Origin: a virus
DNA: 58,072 bases
Virus record (IMG/VR): IMGVR_UViG_3300017605_000517
Coordinates: 1 to 58,072 of that record
Reading direction: 5' to 3' (one strand)
Of this stretch, positions 31,423 to 38,268 are shown one piece after another. The stretch's first letter is position 1, and each line of letters begins with the position of its first letter. Made by a program: the position numbers and the translations under genes. The notes beneath the pieces were generated by a model. The model did no database searches. It saw only the letters and a program-made list of their open reading frames with translations, and had not been told where the DNA came from.

Positions 31423-31999
31423 CGTCATCATCCTCCTCTTCGCTTACCAACGTGCCCTCAATCACCGGATGCGCCGGAGTGCCGTCATCCAGCACCAATG
31501 CAGACGCCAGCATGGACTGCAGTTGAACATTTCCGGTGACGTGAATGTTCTTATCAGGTGCGCCTGCCGCATACTCCAGAATCAACTGGGCGGCCCTGAA
31601 ACGCAAGTGCGGCTCCTCCTCGTTTTTCAGGAACTCAGCCAACACCTTGATAGCCGCTCCAGTGTGGCCCACCAGGTTCTGGATGGTCTCCTCACGCAGC
31701 CTACGCCGAACCTCCGCTTGAACAATGGGGGTGATCCACCTAGGTCGAGGTCCTCTCCATCCGGCTGTGGGATGCCGGGGACGGCCTTTCTGGAGTTCCT
31801 CCAGCGTCCATTCGGTAACTGGCTTGACGCTACCATAGGCAATCTCATGAAGCAGTGCAATGTCCTCGGCAGTTCGGCCACCGTTACGTCTGATTCTCTG
31901 CCTAATGGCTCGCGGATTGGTGGAGAGACGACGGGTATCCTCAGTGATCTCCACCGTCAGGCCGTCTTCGTCAACCGGTGCACCTTTGCGTTGTGGCAT
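31406..31999 (-). CDS. Terminase small subunit-like protein
   Basis: The 197-residue protein is the first gene of the packaging cluster. It is helical with a basic N-terminal half (NPRAIRQRIRRNGGRTAEDIALLHEIAYG...RPRWITPIVQAEVRRRLREETIQNLVGHTGAAIKVLAEFLKNEEEPHLRFRAAQLILEYAAG) and an acidic end. The HTH-like start followed by an oligomerising helix pair is typical of small terminases, which bind the packaging site. Assignment is by position and style. Confidence 0.65.
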   Translation of the reverse strand: MPQRKGAPVDEDGLTVEITEDTRRLSTNPRAIRQRIRRNGGRTAEDIALLHEIAYGSVKPVTEWTLEELQKGRPRHPTAGWRGPRPRWITPIVQAEVRRRLREETIQNLVGHTGAAIKVLAEFLKNEEEPHLRFRAAQLILEYAAGAPDKNIHVTGNVQLQSMLASALVLDDGTPAHPVIEGTLVSEEEDDDDAADS

Positions 32000-32025
32000 A
32001 GTTTTTTCTCCCTCCGTAACTCCAG

Positions 32026-32076
32026 AGAGGCACCGCCGAGGTCTCCCACATCCGCACGCTCCTCAGCGGTGCCTCT
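32026..32076 (-). promoter_or_regulatory. Leader hairpin before the packaging/head operon
   Basis: AGAGGCACCGCCGAGG (32026-32041) pairs with CCTCAGCGGTGCCTCT (32061-32076) over 16 bp with one G-U pair. It lies in the transcribed leader just upstream of the GGAGGGAG ribosome site of the small terminase gene. There is no T-run, so it may be an antitermination, processing or translation-control element rather than a terminator. Confidence 0.6.
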
Positions 32077-32171
32077 ATAACCGAACCACTACCTGATGCC
32101 ATGGTCACCGGGCGCAGGGGTCACACCTACCCGGAGGGACGCAGGGGACCCCGAGCGCTGTGGTCCGATCT

Positions 32172-32262
32172 TGTAAACCATAAGTCGTATACTCGGCTTT
32201 TACAAAACCCCGATACCGGAATTTCAAACTCCGATACCGGAGTTTTCCCGGGAACTCGGCAT
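32172..32262 (-). promoter_or_regulatory. Candidate late promoter region with paired repeats
   Basis: On the minus strand TTGTAA is followed after 17 bp by TATGGT, a plausible promoter for the packaging and head operon. Just upstream, CCGATACCGGA occurs at 32210-32220 and 32231-32241, exactly 21 bp apart (two helical turns), each part of a small palindrome. This is the form of an activator or operator pair. Confidence 0.5.
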
Positions 32263-32955
32263 CTAGAAACGGCCGGGCTTGGATTCACCTGGGGGGAGCT
32301 GGGATGCCCAACCCCAATCCAATGTCTCGCTGACCCCCATTGCAGGATCACCGGGTGCCGATAAGGGAGTGTTGTGATCAACCGTGGCCGGAGCCACATG
32401 CCCCCGTTTCTCCCAGGGTGGTGTGTCGTCGCTGTCAACCGGGGGAGTGACCGGAAGGCCGGTTGGGATGTTCTGCACGGTTCCCTTGTCCCTTCCTTTC
32501 TTCAATTCAGCCCTCAAGCTACGGATAGTGATCTTGTATTGCTCGAACTCGTCCGCACACCACTTGAGGTATCCCGCAATGATAGTGAATGGAGTGTCAT
32601 CCTCATTGAATAGATCATAGCGCTCGGTCACCATTTTGAGCAGTTTCATAGCCTCGGCTGGCGTGATGACTTCCTGGGCTTCCTCAACAGCCCGCGCTTC
32701 CCGGATGATCGGAGCCAGCTCCGACTCGGCAATCAGGGCAGCATCGTTAGTCTCATCCCGCATGTACTCGCGGAGTTGGTCATTTCGCTTCTCCAGCAAG
32801 GCAACCAGTCGGTTGATGCTTGCCTTCTGATTCTCGATACGAGTCTCATACCCATGTTGCATGGCCTGGACCTCTTCAACCGAGACCTGCATCTTGGTCC
32901 GCTTATCGAAGCCCGAAGACTCCGTTCTAGCCCGAGGTTTGTTCTTGTCTCCCAC
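32263..32955 (-). CDS. Helical protein of unknown function
   Basis: The GTG at 32955 follows GAGGAG and gives 230 residues. A long coiled coil (~25-75, EVQAMQHGYETRIENQKASINRLVALLEKRNDQLREYMRDE) is followed by helical repeats and a disordered Pro-rich end (TGLPVTPPVDSDDTPPWEK). The family is not recognised. It lies between ThyX and the packaging genes, downstream of the gene at 33029, and may be an accessory of packaging or replication. Confidence 0.6.
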   Translation of the reverse strand: MGDKNKPRARTESSGFDKRTKMQVSVEEVQAMQHGYETRIENQKASINRLVALLEKRNDQLREYMRDETNDAALIAESELAPIIREARAVEEAQEVITPAEAMKLLKMVTERYDLFNEDDTPFTIIAGYLKWCADEFEQYKITIRSLRAELKKGRDKGTVQNIPTGLPVTPPVDSDDTPPWEKRGHVAPATVDHNTPLSAPGDPAMGVSETLDWGWASQLPPGESKPGRF

Positions 32956-33028
32956 GACCCTGACTACTCCTCGTCATCGTCACTCAAGACCAGGTCTTTA
33001 AGCATGACCTGATGCACTTGAATCAATC

Positions 33029-33268
33029 CTATCGCTCGATACAAAGGCAGAGTATTGTCGCGGAGAATGTGAGGTGTCCGGTCACCGTATCCCCATTAGG
33101 CATGTATCCCTGAGTAGCGGTCAGGACAACGTAATCCGTAAGGACACGAGGAACCCCATCACCCTCCGCGCCACCATCGTACTGGTAAACCCGTAGCCAT
33201 TCTTCAATGGCACGGGTTACCTTCTCGTCGGCAGCAACCTGCTCAGGCGTTCTATCCACGGACGACAA
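33029..33268 (-). CDS. DUF7213-like small protein
   Basis: The 79-residue protein has a helical first half (PEQVAADEKVTRAIEEWLRVYQYDG) and a beta second half (VLTDYVVLTATQGYMPNGDTVTGHLTFS). The V-L-T-D-Y-V-V-x-T-A-x-Q pattern is found in many actinophages, with unknown function. It overlaps the ThyX gene by 17 bases. Its stop codon TAG is the beginning of TAGGAT, a possible -10 box for the next gene. Confidence 0.65.
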   Translation of the reverse strand: MSSVDRTPEQVAADEKVTRAIEEWLRVYQYDGGAEGDGVPRVLTDYVVLTATQGYMPNGDTVTGHLTFSATILCLCIER

Positions 33269-34025
33269 GATAGTTACGGTTCCGGTCGTCTTTCACCCGC
33301 TGGAAGTCCTGGTAAAGGTTCGGCTCCAGGCCCGCCAACCACGAGTACAACTCGACAGCAAGTTCCCTGATCTCCGCGTCGGCATGCAGCGACCCTCGCT
33401 TCTCCAGGAACTCACGCCAAACCCGATGATTCCCCGTCAGCACCACTGCCGTAGGGGTCATGTTCGGCAGCACACACCGCGCAGCCTCCCGTGACTCCTT
33501 CTTCAGGGCTGTTCCGGTCACCCCCTGAGCACGTAGGACCGATTCCCAGATGCCAACCAACTTGTCATACGCCCTCACGGCATGTGACCACACCTCCTCC
33601 ACAATGCCCTGAGTTTCGCTCACAGGCGCTGTGGGGTCGGATTGCCATAGGAACTGGTACAGCGGGGGGATAATCGGCTGTGTGTCCATCTCGAGCCGTG
33701 CGAATCGCTGGCTCAGCTGACTGGGGGACATGTGCCGATGCCGAACCAGCTCATGGGTCAGCGATCGAGACACATCGGTGATGCGGAAGGTTACCGATCC
33801 ATGCTCGAGCACCGAGAAGTGCTTCTGATTGATGATGTTGGCCAGGTACGCGTGGTTGTCGGCTGTCTCGGGGTTGGGCTTGTTCCATGACTCGTAGCAA
33901 GACCGACCTGCGAACTCGGACAATTGCGATGCGTCCTCGCTGCCGTCAGCTTCCCACTCTCCCCCGGTGCTGTCTTCCGCGTTATCAGGGATGAACGCGG
34001 TTCTGGCGATAATGGTTACCCTCAT
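33252..34025 (-). CDS. thyX: Flavin-dependent thymidylate synthase ThyX
   Basis: The 257-residue protein makes dTMP from dUMP with methylene-tetrahydrofolate, FAD and NADPH. The signature RHRHMSPSQLSQR (a variant of RHRxxSxNxxSxR, with Q where N/E is common) is at residues ~96-108, and the substrate/FAD helices follow (KKESREAARCVLPNMTPTAVVLTGNHRVWREFLEKR). It lies in the leftward operon upstream of head genes and overlaps its upstream neighbour by four bases. Because ThyX covers dTMP synthesis, the TS-fold proteins in the other arm are free for another job. Confidence 0.93.
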   Translation of the reverse strand: MRVTIIARTAFIPDNAEDSTGGEWEADGSEDASQLSEFAGRSCYESWNKPNPETADNHAYLANIINQKHFSVLEHGSVTFRITDVSRSLTHELVRHRHMSPSQLSQRFARLEMDTQPIIPPLYQFLWQSDPTAPVSETQGIVEEVWSHAVRAYDKLVGIWESVLRAQGVTGTALKKESREAARCVLPNMTPTAVVLTGNHRVWREFLEKRGSLHADAEIRELAVELYSWLAGLEPNLYQDFQRVKDDRNRNYLVVRG

Positions 34026-34522
34026 GCGGGTACTAACTCCTTTTCTATTGTGGGTAATGCGCTGATGAAGACGTTCCCTCCGGGATCATCCCATGCGCAG
34101 GGGTACTCCCTGATCCCCTCATAAGGATTGACCTTGTCGGGCATCGGGGAAACCGCCACCACCAGGACCGCCGTGTCTATCCACGGGCTCGGGTCGCGGT
34201 CCATAAGCGGTGTGACGTAGTGGTGCCCATACTGCTGGGCATCGTCGGGTTGGGCAGGGCTATCGAACAGGCCACGGAACGCGCGCAGCTCGGACTCCCG
34301 GCGCATCATCTCGATCAGCTCTACGGCTGATTTAGCGTTCTCCCTGCCCCATCCGTGTTCCTCTTCGTACACGTACGCTCTACTGCATAAGTACACCAAT
34401 CCCCAGCAGCCGCCGAACCGATACATAGCCGGAATCAGGGCGCATAGAAAGAATTGGCCACACCACCAATAGTAGCGTAGGTATAGGGCTCCCTCACCGC
34501 TCCGCTGGGTAATCCAGTCCAT
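34022..34522 (-). CDS. Hypothetical protein with N-terminal Cys/Trp-rich helical segment
   Basis: About 166 residues from the ATG at 34522 (an upstream ATG at 34555 is possible). The N-terminal ~40 residues are hydrophobic and aromatic (EGALYLRYYWWCGQFFLCALIPAMYRFGGCWGLVYLCSRAYVYEEEHGWG), then a helix (KSAVELIEMMRRESELRAFRGLF) and a Pro/Asp-rich end. The Cys/Trp-rich segment may be membrane-associated. No family is recognised. It is translationally coupled to ThyX. Confidence 0.5.
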   Translation of the reverse strand: MDWITQRSGEGALYLRYYWWCGQFFLCALIPAMYRFGGCWGLVYLCSRAYVYEEEHGWGRENAKSAVELIEMMRRESELRAFRGLFDSPAQPDDAQQYGHHYVTPLMDRDPSPWIDTAVLVVAVSPMPDKVNPYEGIREYPCAWDDPGGNVFISALPTIEKELVPA

Positions 34523-34709
34523 CCGGTACTGAAGGGTAGAGATCGATCGCATCACGGCAGGATACCACCTGTTCTGGGGTTAGGTGGTTGACACAAAGGG
34601 GAGGGTCCATGAGCGCCTCGATAATCGGCACCATGGACTCCTCATCTACCCGCCATACGGTTACCTCTTGCCCACCGTCCGGCAGAATGTCAACCTTAGC
34701 AAATATCAT
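34494..34709 (-). CDS. Small hypothetical protein
   Basis: The 71-residue protein has a beta start (MIFAKVDILPDGGQEVTVWRVDEESMVPIIEALMDPPL) and a short helical end. It shares overlapping stop/start bases with the gene upstream (34706). No domain is recognised; it belongs to the ThyX operon. Confidence 0.6.
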   Translation of the reverse strand: MIFAKVDILPDGGQEVTVWRVDEESMVPIIEALMDPPLCVNHLTPEQVVSCRDAIDLYPSVPDGLDYPAER

Positions 34710-35314
34710 TCACCGATGATGCCCGGAGGTGCCGTAGCCCCACAACTTCCAGGTAATTTGTCATCCACCAGTGCACGGCTAGCCGCATCCCAATCTGCCA
34801 TTACGCCGGAGCGTTGCAATAGCAGAGCCGATCGGCTCTTATTGAGCAGGTAGATGGCCAGATCTACAATGTTGGCGTCTTCAAGGCCTTGGCGAGTGCT
34901 CGTGTAGGTGATGACCCAGTCTCGGATCCTCCCCAACTGCTCCCGGTACCAGGTTATCTCATCTCGCTTCTTGTGGAGGGCCACAACCAACGGCTCGTGC
35001 AGCGGGTCGGCTTTCCGGTACCCGTCCAACTCCTGCAACAACTCCACTAAGCGTGTGTACGTCAGTCCTACATGGTGACCCTGTTCATTGACGATGGGCT
35101 CACCCATGAACTTCATCTGGTCCAGGATAGCCAGAGCATGGATTGCACGATGGCTCAGTATGGGAGCTCGTTTGGCCCTCTCCATCTGAGTGTCCCTACG
35201 GTCTTCGTCATCGCAGGTACACCGACCGGCCCTACCCCTACGCATGTTGATCTCACAAGACGGGTGGTGTTCGATCCCCCTAGCCATCCACTTGCGATGT
35301 TCCCTTCTCCCCAT
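34706..35314 (-). CDS. Hypothetical protein with Cys motif and helical body
   Basis: The ATG at 35314 follows GGAGGTAGGG and gives 202 residues. The N terminus (MARGIEHHPSCEINMRRGRAGRCTCDDEDRRDTQM) has three Cys and His residues that could bind metal. The rest is helical (RLVELLQELDGYRKADPLHEPLVVALHKKRDEITWYREQLGRIRDWVI). Not recognised. It is the first gene of the operon that includes ThyX. Confidence 0.6.
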   Translation of the reverse strand: MGRREHRKWMARGIEHHPSCEINMRRGRAGRCTCDDEDRRDTQMERAKRAPILSHRAIHALAILDQMKFMGEPIVNEQGHHVGLTYTRLVELLQELDGYRKADPLHEPLVVALHKKRDEITWYREQLGRIRDWVITYTSTRQGLEDANIVDLAIYLLNKSRSALLLQRSGVMADWDAASRALVDDKLPGSCGATAPPGIIGE

Positions 35315-35410
35315 CCCTACCTCCGATTACTTCGCGGCGCTTTAGCCGTTCGGAGGCGAAACATACCGTACTGATTCCGACAGTTGCCACTAGCCACTTC
35401 TCGGCTACAA

Positions 35411-35441
35411 AAAGGGCCCACCACGTCAAACGCGATGGGCC
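35411..35441 (-). terminator. Terminator after the small membrane protein gene
   Basis: GGCCCA (35415-35420) pairs with TGGGCC (35436-35441), and TTTTTG follows on the minus strand. It ends the tiny-membrane-protein operon and separates it from the ThyX operon. Confidence 0.75.
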
Positions 35442-35457
35442 TCTCAAGTTGTGGATC

Positions 35458-35643
35458 TCAACTCCGACTCCTTCTTCGCGGGAAGGTCCACGACACTCCC
35501 AGGTAGCACAGAGTCAGCGTGAACAACATCAGCTCGGGCACAAGACCATTCCACCGAACCACACCGGAAGCGCCCACACCCAGCACCATGACAATCAGAC
35601 CTAGCGATATCATCGCGATGGCAAAAACCTTGATCTTACCCAT
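35458..35643 (-). CDS. Two-helix membrane protein (61 aa)
   Basis: The ATG at 35643 follows AAGGAGG. The product has two hydrophobic helices (FAIAMISLGLIVMVLGVGAS and LVPELMLFTLTLCYLGVSW) and a basic end. It has its own likely promoter (TATAGT at 35683-35678) and terminator. The topology resembles small holins or antiholins, but it lies far from the endolysin. Function is unknown. Confidence 0.65.
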   Translation of the reverse strand: MGKIKVFAIAMISLGLIVMVLGVGASGVVRWNGLVPELMLFTLTLCYLGVSWTFPRRRSRS

Positions 35644-35677
35644 TCCTCTTCACCTCCTTCAATCGTGTCTAGTGTCC

Positions 35678-35715
35678 ACTATAAACGATAACCGGGGATT
35701 GTGGACAGTCCCCGG
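35678..35715 (-). promoter_or_regulatory. Promoter for 35643 joined to an upstream terminator
   Basis: On the minus strand a hairpin (CCGGGGA 35692-35698 with TCCCCGG 35709-35715) follows the lipoprotein gene, and TATAGT (35683-35678) lies directly after it. The -35 would fall in or near the hairpin. Confidence 0.55.
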
Positions 35716-35737
35716 TCACCAACGCGTCAGTTTGGGT

Positions 35738-35914
35738 CTAGTTACGACCCGTCTGAAGTGGGCACTCACGATTTCCTGTGACATCGGTAACGCACGATGG
35801 TTGGTTATTCGGGCTAGTCGTCTCGGGTTCACACCCCCCGCTCAGGAACCCCAGCGCCATTGCTGTCAGCGTCAGGAACACCAGGTGTCCCGGTCCGAAC
35901 ATCCGCTTGCTCAT
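35738..35914 (-). CDS. Small lipoprotein
   Basis: The ATG at 35914 follows GAGGAGGGGT. The product begins MSKRMFGPGHLVFLTLTAMALGFLSGGC: basic start, hydrophobic core and lipobox LSGGC, with Cys28 as the lipidation site. The mature part is only ~31 residues, with two more Cys (SCVTDVTGNRECP). Exported phage lipoproteins often block superinfection or act in lysis (as Rz1 does); which applies is not visible. It overlaps the upstream gene by 86 bases in another frame. Confidence 0.7.
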   Translation of the reverse strand: MSKRMFGPGHLVFLTLTAMALGFLSGGCEPETTSPNNQPSCVTDVTGNRECPLQTGRN

Positions 35915-36143
35915 CACCCCTCCTCAGAAACTTGTCGATAGACTCGCGCGACATCATATGTCTGCCCTCGGTGATGTAGTGGGCGCTCTCTGCATAGGTG
36001 ATGGTGCCGCACGGATAGCCGTTCAAGTTGATGTAGTCACACTTCTTGACTGCTCGCTGCAAGGCTCCCTCGCCAATCAGGATGTCTTCTCCCCAGTGGT
36101 GGAAGTGGTGCTCAACCACTACCGCCTGAAAGCCTGTTATCAC
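35829..36143 (-). CDS. His-rich hypothetical protein
   Basis: The 104-residue frame begins MITGFQAVVVEHHFHHWGEDILIGEGALQRAVKKCDYINLNGYPCGTITYAESAHYITEGRHMMSRESIDKFL. The HHFHHWGED cluster and spaced Cys could bind metal. The C-terminal ~28 residues overlap the lipoprotein gene in another frame, so that part may not be conserved. It is coupled to the upstream gene by ATGA. Confidence 0.55.
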   Translation of the reverse strand: MITGFQAVVVEHHFHHWGEDILIGEGALQRAVKKCDYINLNGYPCGTITYAESAHYITEGRHMMSRESIDKFLRRGDEQADVRTGTPGVPDADSNGAGVPERGV

Positions 36144-36367
36144 GGCATCTCCCCACCGAGAAGACTGAACGTACCCAACCGCGCGATGCAGTAGGAGAGG
36201 GTTTTGACTTCCTTATCCCGGGTAAGTTCTATATCTGACAGTACGCCCTTACGAAACACCTCGACCTCATCGGGGTCATTCGTCATGCCCTCGAATCGCC
36301 AGCCGTTGTGAGGGCCAGTGTTCAACTTGACGAACATCACATAAGTGATCCTAGTCATCGACATCAC
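36140..36367 (-). CDS. Small hypothetical protein
   Basis: A 75-residue protein (MTRITYVMFVKLNTGPHNGWRFEGMTNDPDEVEVFRKGVLSDIELTRDKEVKTLSYCIARLG) with a small alpha-beta composition. It overlaps both neighbours, showing it is part of the tiny-gene operon. No family is recognised. Confidence 0.6.
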   Translation of the reverse strand: MMSMTRITYVMFVKLNTGPHNGWRFEGMTNDPDEVEVFRKGVLSDIELTRDKEVKTLSYCIARLGTFSLLGGEMP

Positions 36368-36530
36368 CCTTCTTGAAAATCATCTCGAGGATCTGCCCAC
36401 CGAACCCTACTCGGGTTCGCCTGAGGACATTAAAACCCGCCGCTCGAGCTTGCGCCAACACGGTTGAGATCTCGTCAGGCTGCATACCGGTGCAATGTTG
36501 GGCAACAATCCTCAACTCATCGCGCATCAT
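36351..36530 (-). CDS. Small basic protein
   Basis: About 59 residues from the ATG at 36530 (an upstream start at 36557 would overlap the gene before it). It contains MMRDELRIVAQHCTGMQPDEISTVLAQARAAGFNVLRRTRVGFGGQILEMIFKKGDVDD: a helical first half and two strands. No family is recognised; position within the operon supports expression. Confidence 0.55.
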   Translation of the reverse strand: MMRDELRIVAQHCTGMQPDEISTVLAQARAAGFNVLRRTRVGFGGQILEMIFKKGDVDD

Positions 36531-36534
36531 GACA

Positions 36535-36630
36535 CTATTGGCCCGCTGTCTGGGCACTGTGGCACATGACCGCCACCAGCACCGTGAACGCGATGAATCC
36601 CGTGATAACCCAGAACACTCTACTCTTCAC
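36535..36630 (-). CDS. Tiny single-pass membrane protein (31 aa)
   Basis: The GTG at 36630 overlaps the upstream stop (GTGA) and follows GGGGGAAGAA. The product is a single hydrophobic helix (RVFWVITGFIAFTVLVAVMC) with short polar ends. Function is unknown. Confidence 0.55.
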   Translation of the reverse strand: MKSRVFWVITGFIAFTVLVAVMCHSAQTAGQ

Positions 36631-36740
36631 TTCTTCCCCCTAATCAGGCGTATCAGTCCCCAGAACACCCCAACGATGACTACCGCACACACAAGACCGC
36701 CGTAGTCACCGAACAGGACATTCCAGTTTTCTTCACTCAC
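36627..36740 (-). CDS. Tiny single-pass membrane protein (37 aa)
   Basis: The GTG at 36740 overlaps the upstream stop. It begins SEENWNVLFGDYGG and has one hydrophobic helix (LVCAVVIVGVFWGLIRLI) ending RGKK, so the C terminus probably faces the cytoplasm. Function is unknown. Confidence 0.6.
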   Translation of the reverse strand: MSEENWNVLFGDYGGLVCAVVIVGVFWGLIRLIRGKK

Positions 36741-36922
36741 CCCTCGTCTCCCTTCCAATCGGTAACCCCATCGCTGTGAAGATTACGGGGGGTGTGCCCC
36801 CAGGGAAGGGAGCACACCAGTTCCACTGCCGGTATCTTGCGAATCGCGTCTTCGTTTCCCCAGGCCATGATGTCAAACGCGTCTATCTCAAATACATGAC
36901 CGCACGGCTCGTATCCGGTCAT
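36737..36922 (-). CDS. Small Cys/His protein
   Basis: The ATG at 36922 follows AAGGAGTCTTGGCG and gives 61 residues (MTGYEPCGHVFEIDAFDIMAWGNEDAIRKIPAVELVCSLPWGHTPRNLHSDGVTDWKGDEG). The repeated C-x-H/C-x(4)-G-H pattern (EPCGHVF and CSLPWGHTP) suggests a zinc-binding knuckle. Similar small proteins of unknown function are found in actinophages. Confidence 0.65.
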   Translation of the reverse strand: MTGYEPCGHVFEIDAFDIMAWGNEDAIRKIPAVELVCSLPWGHTPRNLHSDGVTDWKGDEG

Positions 36923-36939
36923 CGCCAAGACTCCTTACA

Positions 36940-37359
36940 TTAGGGAACTACGACCCAACACGTTACCTCATCGGCCGAAGTCGCGTTAGGCACGTGCTCG
37001 CGCACCATTTCGGCACCATTCAACGAGATGGAACACCCCAGCAGTTTCACCTTCCCCGGACCCACTAACTTGGCCCGAATCTCCACGCGGGTACCCTGCG
37101 TCACCGAGAACGACTGAATAAACGGGGCAGTAGTTTTGTTCTGGATCTGTCCCTGCCCCTCCACCAGGGTGAGAATGGCCACGCCTCCCGGTTCGCGCGG
37201 TGAGGGCTCCCAGATGGCTCCCACGGTCACCGCTCGGGGCTTCGTCTTGTCCTTCGTTGACCACGTGATGAGTTGCGGCAAACCGGTATAGATGACTGCC
37301 GCAATGATGATCGTCAGAACAAGGCCAGTGACCTTGCCCCCTTTGGTTGGTGCTGTCAC
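36940..37359 (-). CDS. MmpS-like membrane-anchored protein
   Basis: The GTG at 37359 overlaps the upstream stop and follows GGAGGACGGCA; 139 residues. One membrane helix (VTGLVLTIIIAAVIYTGLPQLI) is followed by an exported beta domain ending KLLGCSISLNGAEMVREHVPNATSADEVTCWVVVP. The C...NG...C pattern matches the protein at 1531-1929 and mycobacterial MmpS-like domains. Two proteins with this plan in one genome suggest a role at the host envelope, which is an inference. Confidence 0.6.
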   Translation of the reverse strand: MTAPTKGGKVTGLVLTIIIAAVIYTGLPQLITWSTKDKTKPRAVTVGAIWEPSPREPGGVAILTLVEGQGQIQNKTTAPFIQSFSVTQGTRVEIRAKLVGPGKVKLLGCSISLNGAEMVREHVPNATSADEVTCWVVVP

Positions 37360-37514
37360 TGCCGTCCTCCGAAGATCGGTAGGGGGATGTTGAAGCATCC
37401 CTGGTTATGGAAGTCGCAATTACCTAATCTGATCCCCACACACCAGCCACACATGATCACAAGAACCAGAATGGCTATAGTCGTCGGGGTCCATTTCATA
37501 CCTCTGAAGAACAT
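37356..37514 (-). CDS. Small membrane protein with exported Cys residues (52 aa)
   Basis: The ATG at 37514 follows GAGGAGAACTG. One hydrophobic helix (TTIAILVLVIMCGWCVGI) is followed by RLGNCDFHNQGCFNIPLPIFGG, a short tail with two Cys that could form a disulfide if exported. It is coupled to the MmpS-like gene by a 4-base overlap, so the two may work together. Confidence 0.6.
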   Translation of the reverse strand: MFFRGMKWTPTTIAILVLVIMCGWCVGIRLGNCDFHNQGCFNIPLPIFGGRQ

Positions 37515-37539
37515 CAGTTCTCCTCACCTCATGAAAGAG

Positions 37540-37572
37540 GGTGGGGTACCGGACCCTGACCGATACCCCACC
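37540..37572 (-). terminator. Hairpin within the tiny-gene operon
   Basis: GGTGGGGTA (37540-37548) pairs with TACCCCACC (37564-37572), followed on the minus strand by CTCTTTC. It could reduce transcription into the genes downstream. Confidence 0.6.
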
Positions 37573-37584
37573 AGCCCCCACCGA

Positions 37585-37674
37585 CTACTTAGCCGGGATG
37601 TATGGCATCACAACGAGGAACCACAGTACTGCTGCTACCGTAATGCCGAGAAGCGGAGCCACGAAGCTGTTCAT
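37585..37674 (-). CDS. Tiny single-pass membrane protein (29 aa)
   Basis: The ATG at 37674 follows GAGGGGAGGTAAGC. The product is one helix ending in a short aromatic and basic tail (GITVAAVLWFLVVMPYIPAK). The ending LWFLVVMPYIPAK is similar to LWFLYVGPWI...PITK of the neighbour at 37719-37823, suggesting duplication. Confidence 0.6.
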   Translation of the reverse strand: MNSFVAPLLGITVAAVLWFLVVMPYIPAK

Positions 37675-37718
37675 GCTTACCTCCCCTCAATCTTCAGTTG
37701 TACACACCACCGCGTTGC

Positions 37719-37823
37719 TTACTTCGTGATCGGGAGTTGCTCGTAGATCCAAGGCCCAACGTACAGGAACCAGAGAGCTCCTAGAACGACAAACGCCAAG
37801 ACCGTATGAACGACACCCCTCAC
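37719..37823 (-). CDS. Tiny single-pass membrane protein (34 aa)
   Basis: The GTG at 37823 overlaps the upstream stop (GTGA). One helix (VVHTVLAFVVLGALWFLYVG) is followed by PWIYEQLPITK. It appears to be a relative of the next gene (37585-37674). Function is unknown. Confidence 0.6.
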   Translation of the reverse strand: MRGVVHTVLAFVVLGALWFLYVGPWIYEQLPITK

Positions 37824-37948
37824 CGACCGAACTCCACCGTTGGGACGTCAGGGGGAACGAACATTCCCTGCTTGTCCATGTACCGCAACCCTGCCACCAT
37901 GGCAAGAATCACGATAACGGCGAAGACCTTACCGAGGGTGATTCGCAC
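37820..37948 (-). CDS. Tiny single-pass membrane protein (42 aa)
   Basis: The GTG at 37948 follows AGGAGGTATGGG. It has a basic start, one helix (KVFAVIVILAMVAGLRYM) and an exported-type tail (DKQGMFVPPDVPTVEFGR). It is the first gene of the tiny-gene operon that runs to 35738. Confidence 0.6.
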   Translation of the reverse strand: MRITLGKVFAVIVILAMVAGLRYMDKQGMFVPPDVPTVEFGR

Positions 37949-37975
37949 CCCATACCTCCTGTGTGATCGTTTCCT

Positions 37976-37995
37976 CCCCTGACGCATTGATACAA
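37976..37995 (-). promoter_or_regulatory. Possible weak copy of the GTCAGGG leader promoter
   Basis: On the minus strand TTGTAT (37995-37990) is followed after 6 nt by GTCAGGGG (37983-37976), as in the left-arm promoters but with a poorer -10. It would serve the tiny-gene operon. Confidence 0.45.
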
Positions 37996-38036
37996 CCACA
38001 TTCACAAGGGCTCAGCAAACGTGATCAACGGTGCCG

Positions 38037-38042
38037 TAGGAT
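38037..38042 (+). promoter_or_regulatory. -10 box TAGGAT of a leaderless gene
   Basis: TAGGAT ends 7 nt before the ATG at 38050; no Shine-Dalgarno sequence is present. The -35 is not clear. Confidence 0.55.
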
Positions 38043-38049
38043 AAAGCCT

Positions 38050-38268
38050 ATGGAACAGTATTACTTAGAGATCCGGCACCCCGGATCAACTTCGTGGGAA
38101 CATGTCCACCCGCAAGAGTGGAGCAAAACCAAAAACTGGATTGTTGCCGAAAGATACGGTCATGAGCTACTGCGGAACTCCCCGAATTCTGAGGTTCGTA
38201 TGATCTCAGAAGTCTCAGGAGGACATCGTCGTCCCATTCGGTACTGGGCTATTCCCCTCGCTCATTAA
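38050..38268 (+). CDS. Small hypothetical protein, leaderless
   Basis: A 72-residue protein (MEQYYLEIRHPGSTSWEHVHPQEWSKTKNWIVAERYGHELLRNSPNSEVRMISEVSGGHRRPIRYW). It is rich in Tyr, Trp, His and Arg and has a small alpha-beta pattern. The end of the gene overlaps the ends of two minus-strand genes (38215 and 38249). Function is unknown. Confidence 0.6.
   Translation: MEQYYLEIRHPGSTSWEHVHPQEWSKTKNWIVAERYGHELLRNSPNSEVRMISEVSGGHRRPIRYWAIPLAH

Noticed and set aside
32956-33028. Possible 13-20 codon gene ending DDDEE
   Set aside because: Too short to support and without a clear ribosome site or relatives that I can recognise.
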